Assembly: GCA_937968015.1 (NCBI GenBank)
Contig: CALBSO010000003.1
Span: 1-55,575 of the forward strand
Reading direction: 5' to 3'
DNA length: 55,575 bases
Source: an uncultured Thermomicrobia bacterium
Lineage (GTDB): Bacteria > Chloroflexota > Chloroflexia > Thermomicrobiales > JALYUS01
The notes beneath the pieces were generated by a model. It saw only the letters and a program-made list of their open reading frames with translations, made no database searches and was not told where the DNA came from. Position numbers and translations under genes: made by a program. This document shows positions 43,729 through 51,088 of the stretch, piece by piece; within the stretch, counting starts at the first letter, position 1; each line of letters opens with the position of its first letter.

Positions 43729-44061
43729 TCAACGCATCCCGCTGCGGCCATACGGCGGCGTGTCGAGTGATTCGATGATCCCGTGGTCTTCATCTTCTTG
43801 CTCCTCGAATTGATCAGTCCAATCACGCATATCAAGGAATTCGGCGAGGCTCACGTCCGGTAGGTGCAATCGCACGCGCGTCGCGCACTCGCAGCGGTAT
43901 TCATCCCACACGTCGCCGGGCAATCGCCCGCCGGACGGAACCAGCGTGTGCCGCAGCATCGCCGTCCATCCGTCTCGCCGCGCCGGGAACGTGGCTAACC
44001 TTTGTGCTGTTTGGGATGCTGCCGCGTCGTCCAGCGCGAGCGCACTCTGGGTGTAAGGCAT
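43729..44061 (-). CDS. Hypothetical plasmid protein
   Basis: The protein has 110 residues: helical N-terminal half (ALDDAAASQTAQRLATFPAR), a WDEYRCECATRVRLHLPDVS segment and an acidic C-terminus (QFEEQEDEDHGIIESLDTPP). GGGAGG lies eight bases before the ATG. It is directly upstream of ardC. I do not recognise the family. Confidence 0.6.
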   Translation of the reverse strand: MPYTQSALALDDAAASQTAQRLATFPARRDGWTAMLRHTLVPSGGRLPGDVWDEYRCECATRVRLHLPDVSLAEFLDMRDWTDQFEEQEDEDHGIIESLDTPPYGRSGMR

Positions 44062-44135
44062 GGCGACGCCTCCCGTTCCTTCGTGGCATTTGATGGGATG
44101 AGACGGGGACGGCTCGGTACCGCCCCCGGTCGGCG

Positions 44136-44549
44136 TTACGCCGCCGCGATCTCGCCGGGGAAGGTAACGGGGTGGACGCAGCGCATCCGGTCGAGGCGGA
44201 AGGTCTGCGTCCGCTGCCGGAAGGTGCAGTACGCCTTGCACACGACGTAGTGCTCTTCGGTCAACATCACGGCGCTGGGGTAGAGGGTGCGGGCGGTCAG
44301 GTCGCGCTTGGCGTCCTCGTACAGCACCGTCACCGCGCCGCTTTCCATCAGGGCGGTGACGAACGCTTGGATCGTGTCGCGGGTCGCGAGCACGCCGTCG
44401 CCGTCTTGATGGTTGTGCCATGAGTAAGTAACACCGTAGAAGGCGCGCACCGCATACTCGGCGGTCTGGGGGTCAGTCTCCGGGGTGATCGTGCGGGGAA
44501 TCTGGACGGTTGTCGGGACGGTGAAGGTGACGTACGCTGTGCTTGCCAT
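44136..44549 (-). CDS. Stand-alone WYL-domain-like protein
   Basis: The protein has about 137 residues. The C-terminal half (DLTARTLYPSAVMLTEEHYV, then CTFRQRTQTFRLDRMRCVHP) matches the shape of a WYL domain: a proline strand, a central ligand strand and a final FRLDRM. There is no HTH on this chain. WYL domains sense nucleotides or ligands and often sit in defence and mobile-element regulators. The start at 44549 follows GGGAG. Its promoter (44659-44686) overlaps the CGCTACA sites next to a divergent HTH gene. Confidence 0.6.
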   Translation of the reverse strand: MASTAYVTFTVPTTVQIPRTITPETDPQTAEYAVRAFYGVTYSWHNHQDGDGVLATRDTIQAFVTALMESGAVTVLYEDAKRDLTARTLYPSAVMLTEEHYVVCKAYCTFRQRTQTFRLDRMRCVHPVTFPGEIAAA

Positions 44550-44635
44550 GGGGGTCACTCCCTCTGGTCGGCCCCGGCGGTGTTGATCGCACCGGCTGGG
44601 GCATTGCCTGTGTCCGGGCCATGCGCCTCGGACTT

Positions 44636-44722
44636 TGTAGCCTTATCGCTACATTACTATTGTAGCGCATCCGCGACATTTGTCAAGGGGTTGCGGCGGC
44701 TCATCGCAGCGCATACGCTACA
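44636..44722. promoter_or_regulatory. Operator array with TGTAGCG/CGCTACA repeats and promoter
   Basis: CGCTACA (44647-44653) and TGTAGCG (44661-44667) form a perfect inverted repeat with seven bases between. Further half-sites lie at 44636-44641 (TGTAGC) and 44716-44722 (CGCTACA). A minus-strand promoter, TTGACA (44686-44681) with TACAAT (44664-44659), has its -10 box inside the right arm. The last half-site ends five bases before the HTH gene's ATG at 44727. Binding there would repress both divergent genes; the HTH protein is the likely binder. Confidence 0.68.
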
Positions 44723-44726
44723 TTCC

Positions 44727-44939
44727 ATGGAGATGCTCAGGGGATACATCACGCTAGGCGAACTCGCCCGCCGTGCCGGGCTGAAGGGTACCGGGGGGCT
44801 ACGGACGCAGATTGAGCGCGGCGTGCTCTCCGCCCGCAAGATCGGGCGGGACTGGTGGGTGCGCGAGGAAGACGCACAGCTGTACCTTGCGCTGCACGCG
44901 GGGAAACGTGGGCGACCGCGCGCGCGGGACGACTCGTGA
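44727..44939 (+). CDS. Small excisionase-like HTH regulator
   Basis: The protein has 70 residues and reads almost wholly as a MerR/excisionase-type HTH: GYITLGELARRAGLKGTGGL, then TQIERGVLSARKIGRDWWVR, EEDAQLYLALH, with a basic tail. I chose the ATG at 44727, just after the last CGCTACA site; upstream ATGs in the frame would run through the operator array. It is divergent from the WYL gene and probably autoregulated. Confidence 0.75.
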   Translation: MEMLRGYITLGELARRAGLKGTGGLRTQIERGVLSARKIGRDWWVREEDAQLYLALHAGKRGRPRARDDS

Positions 44940-44982
44940 GCGCGCGGAAGGTCGCGATCGTCGCCTCCTACACCTCCCGCTC

Positions 44983-45255
44983 TCACTCATTCCCCCGGAT
45001 CACGCCCGCATGGCAGAGATAGCGCCGCAATCCGTCCAAGCCACCCATGACCATCTGCCAGAAGGCGCGATCCATCGGCACCGGTGTCCAATCATCCTCG
45101 GCTTCGAGAAAGTAGATAGGCGTCTTGCCCGTCGCCCGTTCCCGCTTCCAGTGCTGAATCATCTCCGCGCGGGTGCGATAGTAAGCGTGGCGTAAATCCT
45201 CCTGCTCGCGCCATTGCCGATCGTCATCGTTCATCGCCCGGTCGCGCTCATCCAT
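44983..45255 (-). CDS. Hypothetical protein
   Basis: The protein has 90 residues and is very charged at the N-terminus (DDDRQWREQEDLRHAYYRTR). The middle reads KTPIYFLEAEDDWTPVPMDR and the end FWQMVMGGLDGLRRYLCHAG. AAGGAGAG six bases before the ATG supports translation. I do not recognise it. Confidence 0.62.
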   Translation of the reverse strand: MDERDRAMNDDDRQWREQEDLRHAYYRTRAEMIQHWKRERATGKTPIYFLEAEDDWTPVPMDRAFWQMVMGGLDGLRRYLCHAGVIRGNE

Positions 45256-45323
45256 CGCACTCTCCTTTCTGGTCGCTGCATTTCCCGGCGACCCCCGCCG
45301 CTACGGTTGCGGGTGCAGGGCGG

Positions 45324-45368
45324 TCAAGGCCGGAGAGCGAGCGGAGCGAAGCGTGCCTTGAGGGCCAT
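45324..45368 (-). CDS. Possible 14-residue leader peptide
   Basis: An ATG at 45368, with AAGGAGGG just upstream, opens MALKARFAPLALRP before a stop at 45324. The ribosome site is as good as that of the next gene (start 45255). The surrounding sequence has GC-rich repeats and CAAGGC/GCCTTG arms that could fold. It could be a regulatory leader, or chance. Confidence 0.2.
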   Translation of the reverse strand: MALKARFAPLALRP

Positions 45369-45451
45369 GCGACCCTCCTTTCTGCGGCGGGGGTTGACGG
45401 CGGGGATGCCGCCAGCGGCAACGGCTCCCACGTCCGCCGATCGGCACGCTT

Positions 45452-45760
45452 TCACCGGGTCGTGCGCCGCAGGAGTTCAGCGTAGTCGCGCTCGGTGAGC
45501 CATGGACGTAATACCGGAATCGCCGCCGCAGGCACCGCGAAGTAGAGTCGGGTGTCGCCGACGGCCATCAGCACATGTCCACCGTCGTAGGGTCCATCGG
45601 TGATCCGCGAGAGCGGCATGAGGGAGAGGCGCATCTCCCACTCAACGAGCTTGCCGAACCACTCCGCCAGTGTCACCGGTCGCCCGACGATGACAATCTC
45701 CCCGCGTTCCCAGGCGTCGCCATCGAGCATCTGCACGATCAACGCGTTCGTGTCAGTCAT
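45452..45760 (-). CDS. Hypothetical protein
   Basis: The protein has 102 residues: NALIVQMLDGDAWERGEIVI, then GRPVTLAEWFGKLVEWEMRL and RLYFAVPAAAIPVLRPWLTE. GGGAAG precedes the ATG at 45760. It follows the DUF559-type gene in the same direction with about ten bases between. Not recognised. Confidence 0.6.
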   Translation of the reverse strand: MTDTNALIVQMLDGDAWERGEIVIVGRPVTLAEWFGKLVEWEMRLSLMPLSRITDGPYDGGHVLMAVGDTRLYFAVPAAAIPVLRPWLTERDYAELLRRTTR

Positions 45761-45771
45761 GATCTTCCCCC

Positions 45772-46374
45772 TCATCGTCCGCCTCCGGTAGATACCGCAA
45801 GCGTCTCGCGCATCCGGGCGCGCGTCCCCTCGCGTCCCTCCCGCAGATCTCGATCAGTGACCACATGCACCGTCCAGCCCTCGCGTTCATAGACCGCCGT
45901 CCGTCGCTCCTCCCGTTCGGGCATCCCCCGTTCAAGGAAGAACGCTGCCTGGTGCGCCCCACCGTGGACCTCGACCGCCACCTTCCGCTCCGGCCAGGCG
46001 AAATCGGCATAGACTCCCGGCGCCACCTTGTGTTCCCGCTGGTAATCCCGCCCCTCCTGCGCCCCCAGTTCCGCGAGCAGCCCTTGCATCTCCCGCTCCG
46101 GGCGCGTCGGCTGCTCACGGCGGTGATTCGCCAGGAGGTCGCTGGCGAACTCCCGTCCGTATCGCTCGGCCGTCGCCTGATAGCCGTGCTTGCCCGCCTC
46201 GCGCAGGCTCTCGGTCGAACGATGGCTCTGCGCGTAGCGCTGATGGTCGGGATCGCGGAACTTCTCCCGCCCCAGCGCCCGCCATGCTTCCCGTTGCTCC
46301 TCCGTCGCTTGGAGGGGCTGCCGTGATGGATTCGGCACACGCGCGTCCCGATCGTCCCCCCAATTGCCCGGCAT
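45772..46374 (-). CDS. DUF559-type (restriction-endonuclease-fold) protein
   Basis: The protein has 200 residues. The N-terminal third is polar and His/Arg-rich. The core (QGLLAELGAQEGRDYQREHK, then VYADFAWPERKVAVEVHGGA) has the PD-(D/E)xK-like order of DUF559 proteins: Asp124, then Glu135 in VEVHGG, then GWTVHVVTDRDLRE. Such proteins are small nucleases related to Vsr. Its start overlaps the VirD4 stop (TGATG), so it belongs to the transfer operon. Confidence 0.72.
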   Translation of the reverse strand: MPGNWGDDRDARVPNPSRQPLQATEEQREAWRALGREKFRDPDHQRYAQSHRSTESLREAGKHGYQATAERYGREFASDLLANHRREQPTRPEREMQGLLAELGAQEGRDYQREHKVAPGVYADFAWPERKVAVEVHGGAHQAAFFLERGMPEREERRTAVYEREGWTVHVVTDRDLREGREGTRARMRETLAVSTGGGR

Positions 46375-48656
46375 CACCCGCCCTCCCTCGATGCGGCTTC
46401 GGCGAATATTCCCCGCTCCCGCGCGAGGCGGACGAGGTCGCCCCCTGTCCCGCCGAGCTTCGCGCGGATCGCGCCCTGCCGCTTGCGCACCGTCGAGGCG
46501 GCGATGCCGAGTTCCTTCGCCAAATCGCCACTCCGCGCCGCAGGATGCGTCGCCATCGCCCGCAGGAGTGCCGCTTCGGTCTCCGTCAGCGCTTGTGCCA
46601 TTCCAGTCGCTCCCGCGCCGTTCTCCATGGCCCCGGAGTGCAGTGCGTCCTCTTTGATGACGAGCGGGGTCGTCGTGCGGGTATCGTGCTCTGCGGGTCC
46701 GAGCGCCGGGGCTATCGGCGCGGCACACGTCGCCGTGTCCGTACCACACACAGGCAGGGATGGGGTGAGAGAGAGCGTCTCCATCGGGGGCGGATCGAGC
46801 ATCGGCACCGGCAGCGGCGCCAACCGCGTAAGAGGGAGGAGCGGGTCGGTCCGCGCGCGATCCGGCACATGGCGCGCCAGCGTCGGATCGTCGTAGTAGC
46901 GTCGTTGGTGCGCGCGGATCGGGTGGCGGTGCCCCGCCACCACGAACACCTCGTCCCGCATCGTCCGCAGCTCGTCGGCGGTGATCAGCGCCCGCTGCAC
47001 CTCACCCTCCCCGCGACTCCCCCGATCCGCCCATGGCAGCAGGAGGGGGCGCGAGGCGCTCCGGTTCGCGCTGTAGACCGTCGTCGTCCCGGCGAGCCTG
47101 CTGAAATACTCCGCATCGTCGTGCGTCACACGCCCCAGGCAGAGCTTCGTCGTCGCGTTGGAGAGGATCGTGTCCGCGTCCTCCGCCCCGTATGCCTTCG
47201 TCAGTTGCGCCAGGTCCTGGACGACGAGCAGGCAGCCGATTCCGGCCGAGCGCACCGTCGCCATCCGGCTGGCGAACTCGGGGATGTGCCCGACGGTGCC
47301 GAACTCGTCGAGATAGGCCAGCACCGGCACCGGGAGCGCCCCGCTCGGGGCAGCCTTGGCGATGGCGGTGAGCGTCGTGAAGAAGTGGAGGAAGAAGCAG
47401 GCGGTCAAGGGGGCGAGCGTGCGGCTGTACTGCGGGTCGAGGGCGAGATAGAGCGCGGTGGGATAGTGTGCGAGATGGGCAAACGCGATCTCATTCGTGC
47501 CCGTCACCGCCCGCACTTCGGGGAGATTGAGGCAGGTGAAACGGGGCGGCAGTTCGGTGAAGACGCTGCCCAACAGCCGCTCGTTCTTCGCCATGTTGGC
47601 GAGGAAGCCCCGCGCCAGGCGGCGCACCTCCGCCACGGGACTCGCCGCGAGCGTGGCGCTCACCATCTCGGCGGGGGTGCCGCAGAGGAGATCCACGAGG
47701 GCGACGAGTGGCGGAGTAATCTCCTCAGTCGCGACGAGGTGCAAGGCTGCCGCGCCGATCAGCGTGCGCGCCGCGTTTGACCAGAAGGCGTCCTTGGATT
47801 CGCCCGTGTTGCGCACCCACGTCTGCGCGAAGAGGTCGGCGGTGGCCGCGTCGGTGACGTACGAGAGCGGATTGTAGCCGCGCGAGAGCGTCGGATCGAG
47901 GAAGTCGAGTGTCCAGACATGTTCGTCGCCATAGCGCGCGCGGATAGCGGAGGAGGATGTGCGCAGGAGTTCCCGCTTGGGGTCGGTGATGACGAGTGAC
48001 CGGGTGCCCGGTTCGGCGAGCAGGTTGGGCAGGATCACCCCGCTCGTCTTGCCCGCCCCGGTCGGGGCGACGAGCAGCAGATGCTCGTACTGGTCGCATT
48101 CGGGGATGGCGACGAGCCGCCGCCCGATGTGCCCGACGACGAGATCGGCGCGACCGGGCCGGGGCCGGAGCGCTGCACACTCGGCGACACTCGCCCACCG
48201 GGCGCTGCCGTGGCTGCTGCTCGGTCGCCCCTGTCGCCGCATCACGCGGAGCATCAACAGAAACCACAGCCCCCGGCCGACAGTGCGGAGCAACAACGCG
48301 ATCAACCCAACGACGAAGACTGCGAGTTCGATCCGTGTGATGCGGCGCACACGCGCATGGTCGGGTTGGGTGTACACCAGCCAGCGCACTGCGATGGGTT
48401 GCCCGAACCACTCCTTGGCGCTGGTCTGACGCGCGGCACCCGCCGCGCTTGCCGACTGCCCCGCCGTGTCAGCGACGGTGAGGGCGGCGATCGACTCATC
48501 GAGCCGCAGCGCGGGATAGGCGGCGGCGAGTTCGGCGGTGCGTAGCCCGACGCGCACGCGTGCGATGATCATTGGGCCGGTCATTGCCGTGCCGATCATC
48601 CCCACCGTCAGTGCGATCGCGACGAGACCGAAGAGCAGTGTTCGTTTCCCATTCAT
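46374..48656 (-). CDS. virD4: VirD4/TraG-like coupling protein with C-terminal HTH
   Basis: The protein has about 760 residues. Two N-terminal transmembrane helices (residues 5-30 and 108-135) precede the ATPase: Walker A APTGAGKTSG (197-206) and Walker B VLAYLDEFG, with WSNAARTLIGAAALHL and CLGRVTHDDAEYFSRLAGTT typical of TraG/TraD. The last 70 residues (ETEAALLRAMATHPAARSGD, then LAKELGIAASTVRKRQGAI) form a DNA-binding-type HTH, unusual for this family. Coupling proteins bring the relaxase-DNA complex to the secretion channel. The HTH may bind oriT DNA directly (inferred). Confidence 0.9.
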   Translation of the reverse strand: MNGKRTLLFGLVAIALTVGMIGTAMTGPMIIARVRVGLRTAELAAAYPALRLDESIAALTVADTAGQSASAAGAARQTSAKEWFGQPIAVRWLVYTQPDHARVRRITRIELAVFVVGLIALLLRTVGRGLWFLLMLRVMRRQGRPSSSHGSARWASVAECAALRPRPGRADLVVGHIGRRLVAIPECDQYEHLLLVAPTGAGKTSGVILPNLLAEPGTRSLVITDPKRELLRTSSSAIRARYGDEHVWTLDFLDPTLSRGYNPLSYVTDAATADLFAQTWVRNTGESKDAFWSNAARTLIGAAALHLVATEEITPPLVALVDLLCGTPAEMVSATLAASPVAEVRRLARGFLANMAKNERLLGSVFTELPPRFTCLNLPEVRAVTGTNEIAFAHLAHYPTALYLALDPQYSRTLAPLTACFFLHFFTTLTAIAKAAPSGALPVPVLAYLDEFGTVGHIPEFASRMATVRSAGIGCLLVVQDLAQLTKAYGAEDADTILSNATTKLCLGRVTHDDAEYFSRLAGTTTVYSANRSASRPLLLPWADRGSRGEGEVQRALITADELRTMRDEVFVVAGHRHPIRAHQRRYYDDPTLARHVPDRARTDPLLPLTRLAPLPVPMLDPPPMETLSLTPSLPVCGTDTATCAAPIAPALGPAEHDTRTTTPLVIKEDALHSGAMENGAGATGMAQALTETEAALLRAMATHPAARSGDLAKELGIAASTVRKRQGAIRAKLGGTGGDLVRLARERGIFAEAASREGG

Positions 48657-48666
48657 GGCATCCCTT

Positions 48667-49230
48667 TCATCGGTCGTGATCGTCCCGGTCGCCCCGCCGC
48701 TCGTCGGGCGCGCGCTCATCTGCCGCTGCTGCCCGTGCCAGCGTTTCCACCCACCGCGTCCGCTCGTGCCGCTCGGTACGGCAGTATTCCCGCCCACCTT
48801 CCCTGAGCCGGGCGTGGTCGGCGCGATCGAGCCGCACCTCGCACCGCTGCCCGCAGCGATCCTCACCACCGCCGCAGAGCACCACATGGACGTGTGGATG
48901 ATCCGTGTTGTAATGCGCCACGCCGACCCAGTAGAGCGGCATCCCCTTCTCCTTCTCCAACTCGCCCATGACATGGCGGGTGAGATCCCGCAGGTCGTCG
49001 GGTCGCTCGTCCGCCGCAGGACTGAGCATCAGGCGATGGGCGAGAAAGCCGCGAGACTGGTGGGCATCGAGGAGGCGATACGCTTCCGCGCGACTGACCG
49101 TCCCGTCCTTCGTGAAGAGCGACCGGGGCGGTTCTGCCTCCCCGCGTGGGCGCATCTGGTAGTAGCGCAGCCCCGCACGCGCCGTGTCGCGGTTGCGCGT
49201 GTAGGTGTGGCGGAGAATCACCGCCCTCAC
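48667..49230 (-). CDS. Short MOBP-like relaxase
   Basis: The protein has 187 residues. It has the three-histidine metal motif in VAHYNTDHPHVHVVLCGG (His106, His111, His113, His115) and an N-terminal tyrosine pair (GLRYYQMRPRG) for the covalent DNA link. Classic MOBP relaxases are far longer; this is only the catalytic part with an Arg/Asp-rich tail. The GTG start at 49230 overlaps the MobC-like gene's stop. It nicks oriT to start transfer. Confidence 0.85.
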   Translation of the reverse strand: MRAVILRHTYTRNRDTARAGLRYYQMRPRGEAEPPRSLFTKDGTVSRAEAYRLLDAHQSRGFLAHRLMLSPAADERPDDLRDLTRHVMGELEKEKGMPLYWVGVAHYNTDHPHVHVVLCGGGEDRCGQRCEVRLDRADHARLREGGREYCRTERHERTRWVETLARAAAADERAPDERRGDRDDHDR

Positions 49231-49673
49231 CCGCGATCCCCCGACACTGCCCCATCGCCCTGGCTCCCCGGTCGATAGCGCGCGCCCGCCTGCAAGCGCG
49301 CCTCCTCCGCGATCTGTGCGGCCCGCGCGGGGTCGGCGAGCAGGTGGCCGAGCGCCACCTCCGTCATCCGCGCCGCGCGATGGGCATCCTTGCCGCTGCC
49401 GACGAGCAGGGCGGCGAGCCGGTTCGACTGCCGCTCGACGAGCGCCCCCATACCATCCTGGATCTCGCGCCGCGTCACCTCGCGCACGGCACGGACGATG
49501 GTCGGGGCGAGCAGGCCCTCCACGCCCTCATCGAGACCGGCAGAGAGGGCGGACCCGAGCAGATGCGCCGCCGCGCGCGAGACGCTGGGGAAGCGATCGC
49601 GATGGCGACGGGCGTACTCCCTGAGGGCGATTTCGGTCGCCGCGTCCACATACACCTCGATGCGTCCCTTCAT
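49227..49673 (-). CDS. MobC-like relaxosome accessory protein
   Basis: The protein has 148 residues. The N-terminus (MKGRIEVYVDAATEIALREY, then SVSRAAAHLLGSALSAGLDE) reads as a ribbon-helix-helix, followed by a long amphipathic helix region. Position directly before the relaxase and after a repeat-rich region supports a MobC/TraJ-type oriT-binding role. ATG 49673 has AGAGGAG upstream. Confidence 0.68.
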   Translation of the reverse strand: MKGRIEVYVDAATEIALREYARRHRDRFPSVSRAAAHLLGSALSAGLDEGVEGLLAPTIVRAVREVTRREIQDGMGALVERQSNRLAALLVGSGKDAHRAARMTEVALGHLLADPARAAQIAEEARLQAGARYRPGSQGDGAVSGDRG

Positions 49674-49693
49674 CCTGCGCCGCTCCTCTCGTC

Positions 49694-49828
49694 GTGCGGG
49701 GGGTGTTCCGCCCCCGCTATGCGGGGCTTCGCGACCATCGCGCCCCGCGCCGTCGCGGCTGCTCGATTGGTGTGCGGGGCGCGTTCCGCCCCATCCGGAT
49801 GCCGGAGATGCATGGTGCGGGGGGTCTC
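49694..49828. other. Repeat-rich region, candidate oriT
   Basis: The region between the VirB6-like and MobC-like genes holds two near-identical 21-bp repeats (49694-49714 and 49772-49792: GTGCGGGG..G.GTTCCGCCCC), each able to fold on itself, and a third partial copy at 49814. No gene is supported here. Transfer origins usually lie beside the relaxosome genes and contain inverted repeats, so this is the best oriT candidate. Confidence 0.4.
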
Positions 49829-49900
49829 CTTTATCTTGCCTTCGCGCGCAACATGGGCGGGCAACGGCCGTCAAGGGAGTACCCCGCACAGCGCACGCGC

Positions 49901-51076
49901 TCACGGCGTCGTCCTCCCCGTGTTGGTGGCGGGTGACGACGGCGCGCTCGCTGCACCGGCGGCGGCACCGCCTGTCCCGCCCGTCGCCACCGTCACGACC
50001 ACCGTCTTCACCGCCCGCCCCGCCGTCCGCGCGTGCTCCTCGAAGGTGCCCGCATGCACGAGGATCGGCGTCTTGACCATCACCAGCAGCATCCCCAAAG
50101 CGGCGAAGGCGGCGAGGATCGCCTGCCCCGCCGAGTCGGGCGGCAGGTACAATCCCTCCTTCAAGGCATCGAAGAGGCGGAACTCGACCGCCCAGAGCAC
50201 CGGCCAGAAGAGCAGTTTGGTGGTGTGCTTGCCCCATGCCGCGCAGTAGCCCGCCGTCTCGGGCACGAGGCCCAAAGGGAGCATCAACGGGCCGAGGACG
50301 TAGGCGACGAGCAGGAAGGCGAACCCCAGCATCCGCACGACGCCGAGGATGAAGAGGAAGAGGAGAGCGATCACCCCGGCGAGCGCCCAGAGGGGGGAGG
50401 TGCCGGGGATCGCCGCGAGCAGGCCGCCGAACGAGGGGTGCGCGGCATTCGTGCCCGCATGGAGCACGCCGCTCGTCACCGCATTGCTGCCGCCGATCAG
50501 CCAGCCGACGAGCGGCTTGTAGAAGCCGAGGGCGAAGAGCACGACGAGCAATCGTCCCAGGGAGGCCTGCGGCGCCGTCTCACCGCCGAGCCAGAAGCGG
50601 TAGACCGCGATCAGGAAGAGGACGATGACGAGCGAGAGGGAGGCGAGCCGCAGCGCGTCGACCATCCGCTGCACGTTGCCCATTTGCCCAGCACTCGTCG
50701 TCAGGTCGGGATTCTGCAGGAGCCAACCCGCGATCTGGTCGCCGAACTTGCCGATGCCATCGACCCCTAATGCCTTCCACAGCCCCGTGAGGAGTTTGCC
50801 GATCCAATCGCCGAGGTCGATCGAGAAGCCGAACGGCCCCTTGCCGATCTTGACGCTCGTCGCCGGGTCGCTCGTGTCCGGCGCTTCGGTCGCCACGGGC
50901 GGTTCGGTTCCATCAGTACTCAGCGCAGGTGTGGCGACCGGCGTGGATGGCGGGGTCGTCGTCGCCCCGATGGGGGTGGGCACGGGCGTCGGAGCTTGCG
51001 CCGCGACCGGACGGACCGCCAGCAGACCCAGGACAAGGGCTGCGACGAACAGGATGCGCATGAGACGGTCGTTCAT
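49901..51076 (-). CDS. VirB6/TrbL-like membrane channel protein
   Basis: The protein has 391 residues: a signal peptide, a Pro/Thr-rich extracellular stretch (about residues 30-75), then seven or so transmembrane helices (LVIVLFLIAVYRFW, LLAVLFALGFYKPLVGWLIG, LAGVIALLFLFILGV). A WGKHTTKLLFWPVLWAVEFR segment is typical of TrbL-type proteins. It would form part of the inner-membrane channel. It follows the M23 hydrolase by 12 bases. Confidence 0.8.
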   Translation of the reverse strand: MNDRLMRILFVAALVLGLLAVRPVAAQAPTPVPTPIGATTTPPSTPVATPALSTDGTEPPVATEAPDTSDPATSVKIGKGPFGFSIDLGDWIGKLLTGLWKALGVDGIGKFGDQIAGWLLQNPDLTTSAGQMGNVQRMVDALRLASLSLVIVLFLIAVYRFWLGGETAPQASLGRLLVVLFALGFYKPLVGWLIGGSNAVTSGVLHAGTNAAHPSFGGLLAAIPGTSPLWALAGVIALLFLFILGVVRMLGFAFLLVAYVLGPLMLPLGLVPETAGYCAAWGKHTTKLLFWPVLWAVEFRLFDALKEGLYLPPDSAGQAILAAFAALGMLLVMVKTPILVHAGTFEEHARTAGRAVKTVVVTVATGGTGGAAAGAASAPSSPATNTGRTTP

Positions 51077-51088
51077 CGTGTTTGCTCC

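Noticed and set aside
49670..49864. Minus-strand frame of 64 codons before the MobC-like gene
   Set aside because: Covers the GC-rich repeats, has no ribosome site and looks like a chance frame in the oriT candidate.
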